Notes: a model not told the origin generated them from the letters alone. A stretch of DNA of 64,000 nt from Diphasiastrum complanatum (GCA_029204225.1 CM055106.1:48249337-48313336); one strand, 5' to 3'. Shown: positions 34,690-46,982, counted from the stretch's first letter. Numbers and translations: made by a program.

Positions 34690-36460
34690 ACATGAAGCGA
34701 AGGAATTCGTGAACAAGATCAGTTCATCAGGAATTCAGATGTGATCGCTGGTTAGTGTCGGCTGTATCACTCCTACAATCCTTCAGAGAGTAGCCAGACA
34801 CTTCTGATCTACGTTTAACAAATTAATGTAGCATTTAACGAAATCAAACCAAGGGCGAAAATTAAATGGACAAGCCTATCTTCGATGGATGATGATAGCA
34901 AGGCTACTGCCTTGTCATTTTCCCCCCTCCACTCGCGTAGCTCTTTGCCTGATGTTGTAGGCATCTCCTCTGTGCCATCCACCCAGGGGAATAAACCTTC
35001 ACTCTTCGGTATCAACGATGTCTTAACTTTCTATGCTAGAAAGTTAGATCCTGAAGTATCCAGAACTGTACAGATCTTGGATTGTATGCTACTGATTGAA
35101 GCCCTTGCTTCTGAATTCGTGTTCACTTGTTGATGGTTGATTGTTTGAATGCTTTAGCCCCTTTCATCTGATAGCTTTTTGGCTATGTCAGATTATGACA
35201 AGGTGGCTCTGATACCACTGATGACAACGAATAAATGCACTCGAAAATACCAAATTCTAGCCAAAAAACCTAGTGACAAATTGATAAAATAGATTTTGAA
35301 CGATTCACAAAACTTTTCATGAAACTCGAATTATTTCTATTCGAGTTGGATCAATCAGGCTTTGCAACACAACGAGACAAAATCTGGAAGAAAACGAAAC
35401 GAAACGAAGCGAAGCGAAACTTAGGTAAGCTCTAACATTGATTCATGCTGGATTTTCAGAGATTGCAAAACTTCACGAAACGAAATGAAGCGAAAGAGTT
35501 TGCGGCAAGATCAATCGGGCTGCAACGAGACGAGACGAGACGAGACAAAAACAAGATGAAACAAAACGAAATGAAGATGAGCTCTGTAATTGATTTACTC
35601 TTATGGCTAAGTGATTGTGAAGCGAAGCGAGGCGAAACACAAAGCAAAGGAATTCGTGAACAAGATCAATTCGTCAGGAATTCAGATGTGATCGCTGGTC
35701 ACACCCGGCTGTATCACTCCTACAATCCTTCAAAGAGTAGTCAGACACTTCTGATCTACGTTCGACAAATTAATGTAGCATTCAATGAAATCAAACCAAG
35801 GTGTGAAAATTAAATGGACAAGTGAATCAGACACACAAATAGTAGCAGATGAATTTACATTCAAGATCATACAATTATCTAGAACAATAGTGTGCACAAC
35901 AACTACAAAATTATCTATTGATCTTTCTGATTCTTCAAGCACTGCATGCAGTTCCAAGCAGTGCGTCAACGTGAGAGAAATACAATTCTCTCACAAATTC
36001 GAGTCTCGCTTACTAGCGGACTTGTGGATCTACAAATCCTATGCAGAATTGTCTCGCACGCAGGCGGACTCGTATTCTGAATAATTCATCTTCTGACCTC
36101 TTGTCTTGCTTACTAGCATCAGACTTACTATAATATGCATCAACCAGAAAGTATATAGTTCGCGAACAATTTCATGTTGCATTCTTGTAACTTACAGATT
36201 AGAAAGATTAAACATCTATAACTAATTTGCGAATTACAAGAGTGGCAGATTAGCCACGATCTAGAATACTTCTGATGATGTCATGACACCAGATCAAATA
36301 TCTGTATTCCATGGTATTTGGCTGATTTTCTTGCTGGCTGTTTGTGGGGCACGACTGATTTCGTGTCGTGTCATGTCATGTCGAGTCATGTCGCCTTTTG
36401 TCAAAGGTTCAAAATTATAAGCTAGCAAAGCTTTGGCATTAGAAACAAAATGTTTTTTCA
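34690..36460 (-). mobile_element. Copia B remnant, minus strand (LTR, primer site, gag, LTR piece)
   Basis: Minus order: complete LTR 36,460-35,219; primer site TGGTATCAGAGCC (35,217-35,205); gag of copia type (LFPWVDGTEEMPTTSGKELR, 35,015-34,860); then a piece of the LTR again (34,860-34,690). That piece duplicates 35,640-35,820 with a few changes. This is a deletion derivative in which gag joins the middle of the 3' LTR. The outer LTR edge at 36,460/36,461 falls inside copia D pol. Confidence 0.8.
35219..36460 (-). repeat. Complete LTR of copia B family (1,242 bp)
   Basis: Minus strand: starts TGAAAAAACA at 36,460, like TGAAGAAACA in the other copies, and ends GTCATCA at 35,219 one base before the primer site. 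It contains the CGAAACGAAACGAAGCG block (35,395-35,420) and a second GCGAAAC-rich block (35,470-35,640). The paired AGTCTCGCTTACTAGCGGAC and TGTCTCGCACGCAGGCGGAC elements lie near 36,002-36,070. Confidence 0.8.
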
Positions 36461-39062
36461 TTAAACCCACTTTGTGTCCTTTTTGTCACACCTCCACTCC
36501 AAGGCAATAATGCATTAGGCTGAGATCTATCATCTTGAATTGTTCCATTAGGTCTTTCTTGATCATGTCTATCATCTCTTGATTATTTTCCATAATAATC
36601 AAGTCATCAACATAAAGAGCAATCAAAGCAACCATATCATCAAAGCATAAGACATAAAGATTTGGATCAGAATGTGTTCTCACCATCCCCTTAGAACGAA
36701 AGTAGGCATCAATCCTGCTGTACCATGCATGTGGTGCATGTTTAAGACCATAAAGTGCTTTCTTCAAGCGACATACTTTATTCTCCTGTCCTTTTGCTAC
36801 AAAGCCTTCAGGTTGATCCATGAACACCTCTTCTTCTAACTCACCATTTAGAAAAGCAGATTTCACATCCATCTGATGTAAAGGCCAACCAAAATATAAA
36901 GCTAAAGCAACAAGTAGACGTAGAGTATTCCACTTACATTCTGGTGCAAAGGTCTCCTCATAGTCGATCCCTTTACTTTGTGCATACCCTTTGATCACCA
37001 ATCTTGCTTCGTGCTTTGCATACTTCCATCTGCATGGTACTTAGTTCTATATACCCATTTACAACCAATGGGTTTCTTGCCATCTGGTGGTTCCACTAAG
37101 TCCCATGTGCTATGCTTAGCAGTTGACTCCATCTCCTCTCGCATGGCCTTGACCCAAATGTCATCATCCTTCGCTTCAACATAAGTCGAAGGTTCTTTGC
37201 TTTGAATAATGCTAGATCAGAGAGCATAATTTATTTCATACCTTTCAGGTTGTGTCTTCTATCTTGTTGATCTTCGTAGCTCTCCCTGGGTAGATGATCC
37301 TGGAAAGTCATCCATGTCGCGGCTCTTCATCAATCTCTCAAACCACTTAGGGAGCTTCCTGTCAGATCATCGGCTTCCTGGTGAAAATGTATCCCACAGT
37401 ACATCTTTCTCCTTGCGTTTCTCACCTTCAACTTCAATCCTTCTTGCACCAAAAGGTTTATCTCTACGTTTCCAACCTGTCTCTTGAGGTCAAGTAGTAG
37501 TATCATGAGGTGTATCCTCGTGTCCATCACTAGGAAAGTCAATAAATGGATCATCATCAGGAGGAATCCTCACTATACCATCTTTCCCACTAGATGTGTC
37601 CGTATTCTCAGCATCCTCGTCTTCATACATCTTAGATTCATCAAAGATAACATCATGGCTGACATGTATTTTGTTCTCAACTAGATCAAAACATCTGTAG
37701 CCCTTCACACGATCATTATATCCTAGGAATATACACTTGATAGCTTTTACATCAAGCTTACGTCTCTCTTCCTTAGGAATGTGTACAAAGGCCTTACATC
37801 GAAAGATTCGCAAGTGGTTCACCTTTGGCTTCTTCTTCGTGAATGCGTCCTCAGGTGTTATCTTTGGTATGGCAATGGTAGGACCTCTTTTTTGAAAATA
37901 GACTGCCGTACTGCATGCTTCTGACAAAAAATCTTTGGTGGTTTCATCTCAGCTAGCATAGATACGATTCTTGCGCTCAGCTACACCATTGAGTGGAGGA
38001 GTATGAGCTTGCGTAAATTGTCTTTTGATCCCACATTGACAACAAAGATCATTGAAGTCGTTAGACATATACTCACCTCCACTATTTGATCTTAGAACTT
38101 TGATCTTCCTACATGTCTGATTTTCGACCAATGCTTTGAAGCTCTTGAAAGTGGCAAACGCATCCGATTTCTTCTTCAAGAAGTAAATCCACGTCTTACG
38201 TGACATATCATCAATGAAGGTCATGAAATAGAAGGCTTTACCTAAGGACATAGTCCTCATAGGCCCGCATAGATATGTGTGGATCAAATCCAGAATGTTC
38301 TTTGCCCTTGCAACACCACCTTTATTGAGCTTCTCTCGATGTTGCTTCCCATACATGATTTGCACATCGACTTCAAGTGGTCTTCCATCATAGGCACCTC
38401 TCACCATTTCCAATGTTCTCATCAAGCTAAGGATTCCTAGGTTCAAATGACCAAGCCTTTTATGCCACAGTTCAGTTTGCGATGGAATGGACGAGATAAG
38501 TCCATGTTGCCCCTTGATTGTAGCATTCAACCTGTACAATTTAGTGTTGGGCTCCCTTATACCATCCCCAATGACCTTGAAGTTTTGGTTCACATCTTTC
38601 ACAAGGCAACGATCATGGGCAAATTATACTTTCAACTTTTGATCAGTAATGACGCCAATGGAAAGTAGATGTTCTTCAAACCTGGTACGTAAAGTACCTC
38701 CTTGATCATCTTGCTTTTGCCATCAGGTAGTTGGATTGAAACGGTGCCTATCCCCTCGATCTCGCATGCATCACCATTTGCTTGTAAAACGGACGTTCTA
38801 TTATCCAACACTTTCATGCTACTGAACCAATCCTTGTTACCTGTCATATGTCTTGTGGCTCCCGAGTCAATGTATCATGCTTGATCATCTTGATTAGATG
38901 ACAATGCTGATATGAAGATACTAGAGTCTTCAATTTCACCCTCATCGACAAGGTTACCTACTTGCTTTGGTTTCCCCTTGCCTGATTCTGCCAAGAATTT
39001 CCAGCATTCGCTCTTCCAATGTCCCTTTTTGCCGCAATGAAAGCATTTGCCAGTATTCTCAT
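36461..39062 (-). pseudogene. Copia D copy 1: gag zinc knuckle to RT, degenerate
   Basis: From 39,062 downward on the minus strand: zinc knuckle CFHCGKKGHWKSEC, protease YIDSGATRHMTGNKDW, LYVPGLKNIYFPLASL, integrase ELWHKRLGHLN, LIHTYLCGPMRTMSLG (first Asp changed to Tyr), RSNSGGEYMSNDF (second Asp changed to Asn) and NGVAERKNR. RT follows with YEETFAPECKWNTLRLL, HQMDVKSAFLNGELEEEVFM, LYGLKHAPHAWYSRID and YVDDLII near 36,610. It stops at 36,461, exactly where a copia B LTR begins. The copy at 58,236-61,732 continues through this point, so it was split by insertion. Stops and frame changes are common. Confidence 0.85.
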
Positions 39063-39128
39063 ATATCTATGGGATCAAATAATCTCACCTTTTTATTCTA
39101 TTAATTGTACTTACCATTGTTGTGTGGA

Positions 39129-39212
39129 GTGTCATTCTATAATGAATGAAAATGAAGTGTCATTGTGTAATGAATGAAAATGTAGTGTCAATCTGTAATG
39201 AATGAAAATGTC
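39129..39212 (+). repeat. Three tandem 28-bp repeats upstream of the amine oxidase gene
   Basis: Units at 39,129-39,156, 39,157-39,184 and 39,185-39,212 share GTGTCA--CT-TAATGAATGAAAATG with only a few base differences. All three are exactly 28 bp. They lie about 600-670 bp before the start codon. Confidence 0.9.
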
Positions 39213-39441
39213 ACCTTTTGTGTCGTTATGTGGCATTGTTTGTTGGTGTGTGATTTAGTTATATGGGAGAGCATTGGTTAACACACTACACAATGCACAT
39301 CCAAGTGTGGGTGTGGTTCATAGATATATCATATCACTCTCTCACCCACCAAAGAAGTGCGTGAAACACGTGAATTTGAAATGGCTATTGTGATTGCAAA
39401 TGGGTATGCTCATCATCTTCTTCTTTTTATCACGAGTGCTC

Positions 39442-39445
<4 letters not shown>

Positions 39446-39480
<35 letters not shown>
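39446..39480 (+). repeat. (GA)n microsatellite in the amine oxidase 5' region
   Basis: About 17 GA units. GA/CT runs are common in plant 5' untranslated regions and core promoters, where GAGA-binding BPC proteins act. That role here is an inference. Confidence 0.9.
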
Positions 39481-39486
<6 letters not shown>

Positions 39487-39794
39487 TGTCCGTTTTTATG
39501 TCTGACTTGATTGCTCCATTGGGTTCCGTGTTCTTGAATATTGTGAACTATAAGTCGGAGGGCACGCTCACAAACATAGACACAAACACAAAAGGCACAC
39601 AAAATCCAAGTGATCAGAGTTTGTAGTGTTTTGTAGTGTAGCTGCCATTGTTCCTGCTCGTTGTGATCGTAAGCTGTGTCATGTTGCAGCTAGATTGACT
39701 GCTGTGCATGCATTCGACTTGGGCTTTCAGTTCATTGCAATTACAACAAGTGGGCGATCGGGAATTGGCTTGGAGAGTGTAATTTCGACTGTGA

Positions 39795-42700
39795 ATGGCA
39801 CCAAAGCGGGAGACCACTACTCCAGCTTGTTGCAATGCTGCAGCAGCGGTTGCTCGTCCTGAGGTGGAGGTGCAGAAACTGACCATTCAACCTCAGGCGG
39901 CCGCTGGTGATCTATCCTTGTCTCCAGATTGGATTGGAAATGGTGACATAACAGAGGAGCAGCAAGACCATACAATTGGTATCAGTCCAGAAGTATATGC
40001 AGGAGGCAAAGATGCTGGCACACCGACTGGCAGAAGTACCTCTATGAAGAGTAGGCTCTTACTTGCCCAGTTTTCGGTCAGATCTTGCCTGAAAGCAGAG
40101 AGAGTAATGGTGCATTGATCTCTATTAAAAGAAAGTAGAGAAAACGTTGCCTTGATTACCAGTTTTGAGCGTTTGTTTTAAGCATATTGTCTGATTGTTG
40201 GTGCAGACTCTGCTGGATTGCTTTTCCAATCTCAACACAACCATCCCTTGGATCCTCTTAGCTCAGCTGAGATTCAAGTAGCTACTGAAACAGTCAGAGC
40301 AGCTGGAGCGTCTGCTGAAGTAAGACATTACAGATGCAACTTCAGTGTTTCTATTCATAATCAGACAATCGCAACTTTCTGTCTTTCGATTACTCCTGGA
40401 TGATAATAGCTAGGAGGTAGTCTGGCATCTTATTTTGCAGATTCGGGATGGCATGCGATTCATTGAAGTTGTACTTCTCGAGCCGGAGAAAGACGTGGTA
40501 GCATTGGCAGATGCTTACTTCTTTCCTCCGTATCAACCCACGTTGGTTACTCCCAGGGCTGAAGGAGGAGCTTTACTGCCCTTGCATCTTCCGTTCAGGC
40601 TGGCCAGATTGACTGTTTACAATGTATGCAACAACGAAACAACTACATGGATTGTTGAATTCACAAAAGTGGATGCTGTTACAAGAGGTGGCCAACATCG
40701 TGGCAAAGTCAAATCCTGTGAAGTTGTGCATGATGTCCAGCCCTCAATGGTGAGTCGTTTCTTGAGATAGAAGACAGCTTAATGAAACATTTTGATAATT
40801 CTTTTTATAATTGTATCTGGATGATAATGCTGTGAACTCTGTCAAGATTAGCGAATCTCTTTACCGAGCTTGAGAATTTGAGAAGCCTTCATTATAAAAT
40901 TTCTTGCCGAAGGTTGTCTGCATAAGTAGTTGCTTTTACTAGTCGCATTCCTCGAAATGATCAGGCCTCGATGAATTAAATTCGCTTTGTTGTAGGATGC
41001 GGAGGAATATGCTCTATGTGAGGCAACAATAAAGGCTTTTGGGCCTTTCAAAGAGGCTATGAAAAAGAGGGGAGTGGAGAATATGGAGCTTGTAATGGTT
41101 GATCCCTGGTGAGTTGGTCGAATTGATTGGAGCTAAACAGAACATCGGTCTGTTTACTTGATCGTAGTATGACCTTAATTTGCAAGATTAGTATGCCTAT
41201 CTCTTCGCTATTTGATTTCTTCGAACATTTTGACATATTCTGCGTTTCTCTCCAGGTGCTCAGGCTATTACGAGGAGAAGGATGCTCCCAGACGGCGATT
41301 AGCAAGGCCTCTAGTATTTTGTAGAACAGAAAGCGACTGCTTGATGGAAAATGGATATGCACGACCAGTGGAGGGAATATATGTTTTGGTTGATCTTCAA
41401 AACATGAAAATTCTTGAATTTGAGGATCGTCGATTTGTTCCTCTTCCTCCACCGGACCCTTTGAGGAATTACACCCCTTCTCACATCAGAGGTGGAATGC
41501 GAAGTGATATCAAGCCTTTGCAGATTATCCAGCCAGAAGGCCCCAGCTTTTGTATCAATGGTTACCATGTTGAATGGCAGAAGGTGAGATTACAATAAGT
41601 TAGCTCTTGTGAATATAGTTGATGACCAAGCGGATCAATTTACTCGTTTGCCATACAAATTGTTGAACTTATCACCGCTCATTGCTTACTATAAACTTGC
41701 TCCAAATTTTCAGAATCAAATGATTATAGCGCTAATCGCTAAATTCTTCTATACCTGTGGTCAGCAATGTTCTACAGAGGAACCCATTTCTGTTGGCTGC
41801 GTGTGTTAAGTTAGCATATGTATTTTTCAAGTTTTGCCACTTAGCTTGTCGTTTTGGTTGCAGTGGAACTTTCGAATTGGCTTCACTCCAAAAGAAGGAC
41901 TTGTTATTCATAGTGTTGCTTATGATGATGGTTCTCGTGGTCGAAGATCTGTGGCTTACCGCCTGAGCTTCGTAGAGATGGTTGTACCTTACGGTGATCC
42001 GATGGATCCGCATTATAGGAAGAATGCATTCGATGCTGGGGAAGATGGTCTTGGGAAAAATGCCCACTCACTGAAGAGGGTAAGTTAATCAGGATTGCAT
42101 TTACCTGCATCTTTAACTATGACTTGCTACTAATCTTTCTTTTGCTTGCTGCATCTTATTGACGATTGTTTATGAGGGGAGCGATTGAAAGACGCTATTT
42201 AAATTATCTGGAGGTTTATCGTCTAAAACTACCAAGTTTTTTGGAATTCGCTATATTTATACAGGGGTGCGATTGTCTCGGATATATCCAATACTTTGAT
42301 GCCTATCTCACAAATTATAGAGGCAGCGTGGAGAAAATCGAAAATGCCATTTGCATGCATGAGGAAGACCATGGTATCTTATGGAAGCACCAAGATTGGC
42401 GTTCTGGCTTCTCTGAAGTTAGAAGGTCCAGAAGGCTGACTGTGTCGTTCATTTGCACAGTGGCTAACTATGAGTACGGTTTTTATTGGCATTTTTACCA
42501 GGTAGTCTACTTTCTTTATTAAACTACTTGCTAATTGTTGTCAAGGATGATCTTCATACTTAAGAATTTTGTGGAGGCAGGATAAGATAGTTTGTGCTTA
42601 AAATCAAGAGGTGAAAACGTTTCTCAAATGGCTTATGGACAGCATGAAGCAAAAGCATCAAATGCCAACGAGGTACAGCAAGGGTAAACTTGAACACGTT

Positions 42701-45204
42701 ATACAAGGGCTCATTTATGTGAGCTATAATAAAAAAGCTTAACAGCAAGTGGAGAACAAAACACCCTTAAACCATAACAAATTTTTCTGAAAATTTTACT
42801 AGCATAACAGCACTAACGGCAAGCCGGGATGATCCCCCCAAGCTTGGGCTAATTTGTTTCTACACAGCTAGATGCTTACTTTTTAATGTCTAGCACTGCT
42901 GCTACTCTGTCTAGGATGCTGGGCTTATAAAGTGCATAGATAAAATTGTCAGCTCTGACTTGGCGGAGAGTTTCTTAGCAAAAACATTTTGCCATACTTT
43001 CTTGTTGTGAAAAACAAATTCAGTTTGTAGATAGGTTAAAATAAACCTGCTGTTGCAATATACTACAGAATGTAGTAGTAATCTGTCAGCTGACTGAAAT
43101 TTGTGTTAATATTGCAATTGGTAATTGATTGAATAGCCCGAATGTTTTTAGATCTGCGGTTTACTTTCTTTCGGTTTGATTTCCTAGGATGGGAAAATAG
43201 AAGCGGAAGTGAGGCTGACAGGCATTCTTAGCTCAGGAGCCCTTAAGGCAGGCGAGATAAGGAAGCATGGAACAGTGATCGCACCTGGTCTTTATGCACC
43301 AGTGCACCAGCATTTCTTTGTTGCCCGTATGAACATGGCAGTGGACTGTAAACCTGGAGAAGCTTCCAACCAGGTAAATTTCGACATAATGCACTTTGCA
43401 TGACGAGTCACTACTCAGTCTGAAGCTCATTAAGTACCCCACCCCAATGACACTAAACTCACTCTTCCTGGCTAACTTGGTAGGGCTTGTTTTAGAAACT
43501 AAACGATATGCATCACTTCCATAGAATCTCGAGTTTACTATTACCCACTTTGTTAAGTCAAATGTACAGAGTTGTTGTCACTGGTATCTGAATAGATTTA
43601 CCTCTTCATATGAACTTTTATTTTTTGTTCTTGTATGTTTAGACTATTTTAAAGCATGATAGTCCTCAACGTAAACATGTTTTCTTAGGTCTTTCAAAAT
43701 CGCTGAAAAGTGTCAAATGCCTTGACAGATTGTGGAAGTGGACGTGGTACCCGAGGGACCTGGTCCCGAGAATCCAAATTATAACGCTTTTTATGCCAAG
43801 GAATCTGTGTTGCGCTCCGAGATGCAGGCTCAGAGAGACTGCAATGCACTTTCGGCTCGGCATTGGGTGGTGAGTGTTCACTAGTTTGTGGCCTTCTTCT
43901 TCATCTAGTTTGCTTTATTTGTTTATTCCCGTATTGATGACTAAAACTATTGACGATCTATATTCATGAGAAACCAACTGTATAGATCTGCTATATTGAG
44001 AAACACTGCAAACTTAGGCCTAAATATTCGGCGCAGTTGAGAATTAAAATAAGGAGACTGTCTCTTGAAACATGTATAGCTTAAAAACCATGAACTTTCA
44101 TACTTGGCGAGAAATTTTGTGTGATGACTGGATTCCTTGTGGGCATTTTGCAGATACGGAACACAAGGACTAGTAATCGAGTTGGCCATTTGACTGGCTA
44201 TAAGCTTGTTCCAGGGACTAATTGTCTACCGCTAGTGGATTCTAAAGCAATGATTCTCAGACGTGCTGGATTTTTGAATCACAATCTGTGGGTTACTCAG
44301 TATAATCCAAATGAACAATTTCCAGGAGGTGAATTTCCAAATCAAAGTCCTCGTGTAGGAGAAGGGCTGCCTACTTGGGTGAAGCAGGACAGAAACTTGG
44401 ATGAAGCAGATCTTGTTCTCTGGTGATTGATCATTAGCCTTTTTGCAATTTGCGTATCAGAAGCAATGTATTTGTTGTTGTTATCTGTCTGTGAGCATTC
44501 ATCATCCGAAAGACATACCGTATATAGCTGCACAGGCATCACAAAGCTCAATGACTTTTTGAATATTCTCATAGTTTTCATGCACTTATCCCCTGCTGCG
44601 TTTGAATCTGTTGATGCCATGTGATGAAAAGCTTAATTATAGAATCTGGCTGCTTAAACCAAGTACTGCGTGTAGGTATGTATTTGGTGTGACCCATGTA
44701 CCAAGGCTGGAAGACTGGCCAGTAATGCCTGTGGAGCGCATTGGATTCTCACTCGTTGTAAGTGATTCTTGGGCACCTTACTCCTTCCTTGCTTGGCTAT
44801 ACCCGTTTGTGATAAGCTTCTGTATGCTCAACTGCTTTTTACTCTATCTCACTTTTGATGCTTGTGCACCTTAGTCCTTCAGTGCTTGACTGATAAGCTC
44901 AACTGCTTTGTTACTCTATTCCCCTTGTCTAAAATTCCCAGGTAGTATGCTTGTTTGTACTGGGGATTTTTGCAGCACTTTCGTTGCTTATATCATTGCT
45001 GTTGACACTATCTGTATCCTACGCTCTTAATTTTATGTAATTATTCAAGATTGTGTACTAACTACTGTCCTTGTACAGCCTGATGGGTTTTTCAGTTGCT
45101 CTCCTGCAATCGATGTTCCTCCAAGTGAGCATCAGGTGGATGTCAGCAGCAAAGCAAGCCTTCAAACTCTGAACATCAGACCTGTAGCTGCATCAAAACT
45201 ATGA
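39795..45204 (+). CDS. Peroxisomal copper amine oxidase (primary-amine oxidase)
   Basis: Twelve exons join in phase through GT-AG introns: 39795-40050, 40207-40319, 40441-40749, 40996-41108, 41256-41583, 41864-42079, 42265-42501, 43188-43373, 43729-43869, 44154-44422, 44676-44757, 45079-45204 (791 residues, TGA stop). The enzyme oxidises primary amines such as putrescine to aldehydes, releasing ammonia and H2O2. The topaquinone precursor Tyr is residue 514 (VANYEYGF), the catalytic base Asp 430 (FDAGEDG), and the copper ligands are His564, His566 (VHQHFF) and His730 (GVTHVPR). Spacings (84 and 166 residues) agree with the family. HPLDPLS near residue 98 opens the N2 domain. The C-terminus is SKL, a type 1 peroxisome signal. 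Length is normal and no defect is seen. The start is the first in-frame ATG; the first 85 residues are low in similarity to anything I recall. Confidence 0.93.
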
Positions 45205-45700
45205 TGTTATGTTGACTGGGAAATCTAGCTGGATGTAATTTAACTTGAGAGCCAATTTTGACTCATCTCTATATAATATGGCTTTGTTCCATTTATTAAT
45301 CTTGTACCATCTATGCCAAATTCACATAGGAACATGTATTATGGAATGCGCCCAGGGCATACGAATTCTGCCCGATAAAAAATCAAAAAAGGGGTCGAGC
45401 CTAAAACTTTTTGGAAAGTAGAATCGAGTGTTATGTGCTATGCACCTTCCATTGCATAATGGGTACCTTTAACTTTTTTTACATGTATTTTATCCACATA
45501 GTCTAAAGATGCTATGTGGCAGTCGTAAAGTGGAGCCTGAGGAGAGGAAAATGCAGCAAAGGCAGTTGGGAAAAAAAACATAAATATCTTGCTTTTTAAG
45601 ATGCTAAAAAACCAGGCATAATAAGCAAAAGGTATCCATTACAAACCTATAAGCTTCCGACAACGTGCTAAACATTTTTTTAGCTTACAAAGAAAGTTGT
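45205..45700 (+). other. 3' flank of the amine oxidase gene
   Basis: The 3' untranslated region and terminator of transcription should lie in the first few hundred bases (AT-rich, TATATAATATGG near 45,271). No further gene is seen before the GC-rich repeat block. Confidence 0.45.
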
Positions 45701-46642
45701 GCCATGCCCGGTATGCCTTGGCCCCCCATATACGTACCCCCCGGGCCCCCCCTACTGGTTCCCAGTTGCCTCGACACCGGTTCTCGGCTTGGCCCCAACC
45801 ACCGGCTCTTGGGCTCTGGTTGCTGGCTCGTTGCTCTTGGAGCACAATGTGGCGGCGTAGACATATCCCATAAGCAATATGGGGAGTTCTCCATTTAGCC
45901 ATATAAGTGGAAACTTGCCCATGTTCCTTTGTGTGCGTGGGTGCCCAGGAGAGCACGTTGTCGGTGATAGGTTGGCGCTAGGACACACGGCTGGTTGCTC
46001 GGGACAGTTGGGCGCCGCTGCCTGGGACAGGTGGGCACCCGGACACGTGGTGCTGGGGACATTTGAGTGTGCTGCCCGAGACACGCATCTGCCGAGGACA
46101 GCCCGGTACACCTGGGTGCCCAGGCAGGTGGGTGTCGAGACAACTGGGGGCCTAGGCATAGGTGGGCGTCGGTGCCCAAAATAATAGTGGCCCGTAGAAA
46201 ATGGTGCAACCTGTGCTCGCAAGACATTTTCTCGGGCACCCGGCTATTCTAACTGAGCCTGGGCAATAGCGCCGGTGGCCAGGAGCTGGGCGACGGCCTT
46301 TGTCCCACATTGCCAGGTGGTACAAATGTCCCGAGCACCCCGACACGTGGTGCTCGGGACATTTGAGTGTGTTGCCCGAGACACGCATCTGCCGAGGACA
46401 GCCCGGTACACCTGGGTGCCCAGGCAGGTGGGTGTCGAGACAACTGGGGGCCTAGGCATAGGTGGGCGTCGGTGCTCAAAATAATAGTGGCCCGTAGAAA
46501 ATGGTGCAGCCTGTGCTCGCAAGACATTTTCTCGGGCACCCGGCTATTCTAACTGAGCCTGGGCAATAGCGCCGGTGGCCAGGAGCTAAATATTCTTTTC
46601 GGCTAAGGCATGGGGATAGACTGTGTAGAGGCATGCCTGTAC

Positions 46643-46673
<31 letters not shown>

Positions 46674-46960
46674 TTCGCGCAGGTTGGCGTTAGGACAACT
46701 GGGAGCCCCGACAAAGGTGGGCGTCGGTGCCCACAAAAAATTGTGGCCCGTAGAAAATGGTGCAGCTCGTGCTCGCAAGACATTTTCTCGGGCATCCGAC
46801 GATTCTAACTGGGCTCAGGCAATAGCGCATGTGGCCGGGAGCCGAGGCCTATCCCACATTGCCAGGTGGTACGAACAGGGGGGCGTACAAGCCCATGCGC
46901 CACGGGCATACATGCATTTGCACAATCTATCCCCAAGCCATCATCTCTTAGCAAAAAAGA
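45701..46960. repeat. GC-rich tandem repeat block, 300-bp unit
   Basis: The segment at about 46,036-46,287 is repeated almost exactly 300 bp later at about 46,336-46,587 (both contain ACACGCATCTGCCGAGGACA, at 46,081 and 46,381). A third, more diverged partial copy covers about 46,688-46,870 (GGTGGGCGTCGGTGCCCA; ATTTTCTCGGGCAT). A 29-base poly-C run is at 46,644-46,672. Overlapping open frames on both strands change with each copy and have no domains, so I treat none as a gene. The base composition differs sharply from the AT-rich surroundings. The origin is unknown, possibly an LTR or satellite-like element. Confidence 0.85.
46644..46672 (+). repeat. Poly-C tract (29 bases)
   Basis: An unbroken run of C. 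The length may not be exact, because such runs are often misread in sequencing. Confidence 0.9.
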
Positions 46961-46982
46961 TTACTTAACTCAAGACACCCCC

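Larger units (their letters stand above)
39063..39794 (+). promoter_or_regulatory. Upstream region of the amine oxidase gene
   Basis: About 730 bp separate the copia D edge from the amine oxidase start codon. It contains three 28-bp tandem repeats and a (GA)n run, described separately. The promoter and 5' untranslated region should be here, but I see no certain TATA box. ATATATCATATC near 39,325 is a weak candidate. Confidence 0.45.

Noticed and set aside
39626..39862. Open frame just upstream of and overlapping the amine oxidase start
   Set aside because: It runs in another frame through the 5' region and exon 1, with no motif and no splice continuation.
45639..46968. More than ten overlapping open frames in the GC-rich block
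   Set aside because: GC-rich DNA has few stops. The frames occur on both strands, repeat with the 300-bp unit and show no domain or codon pattern.
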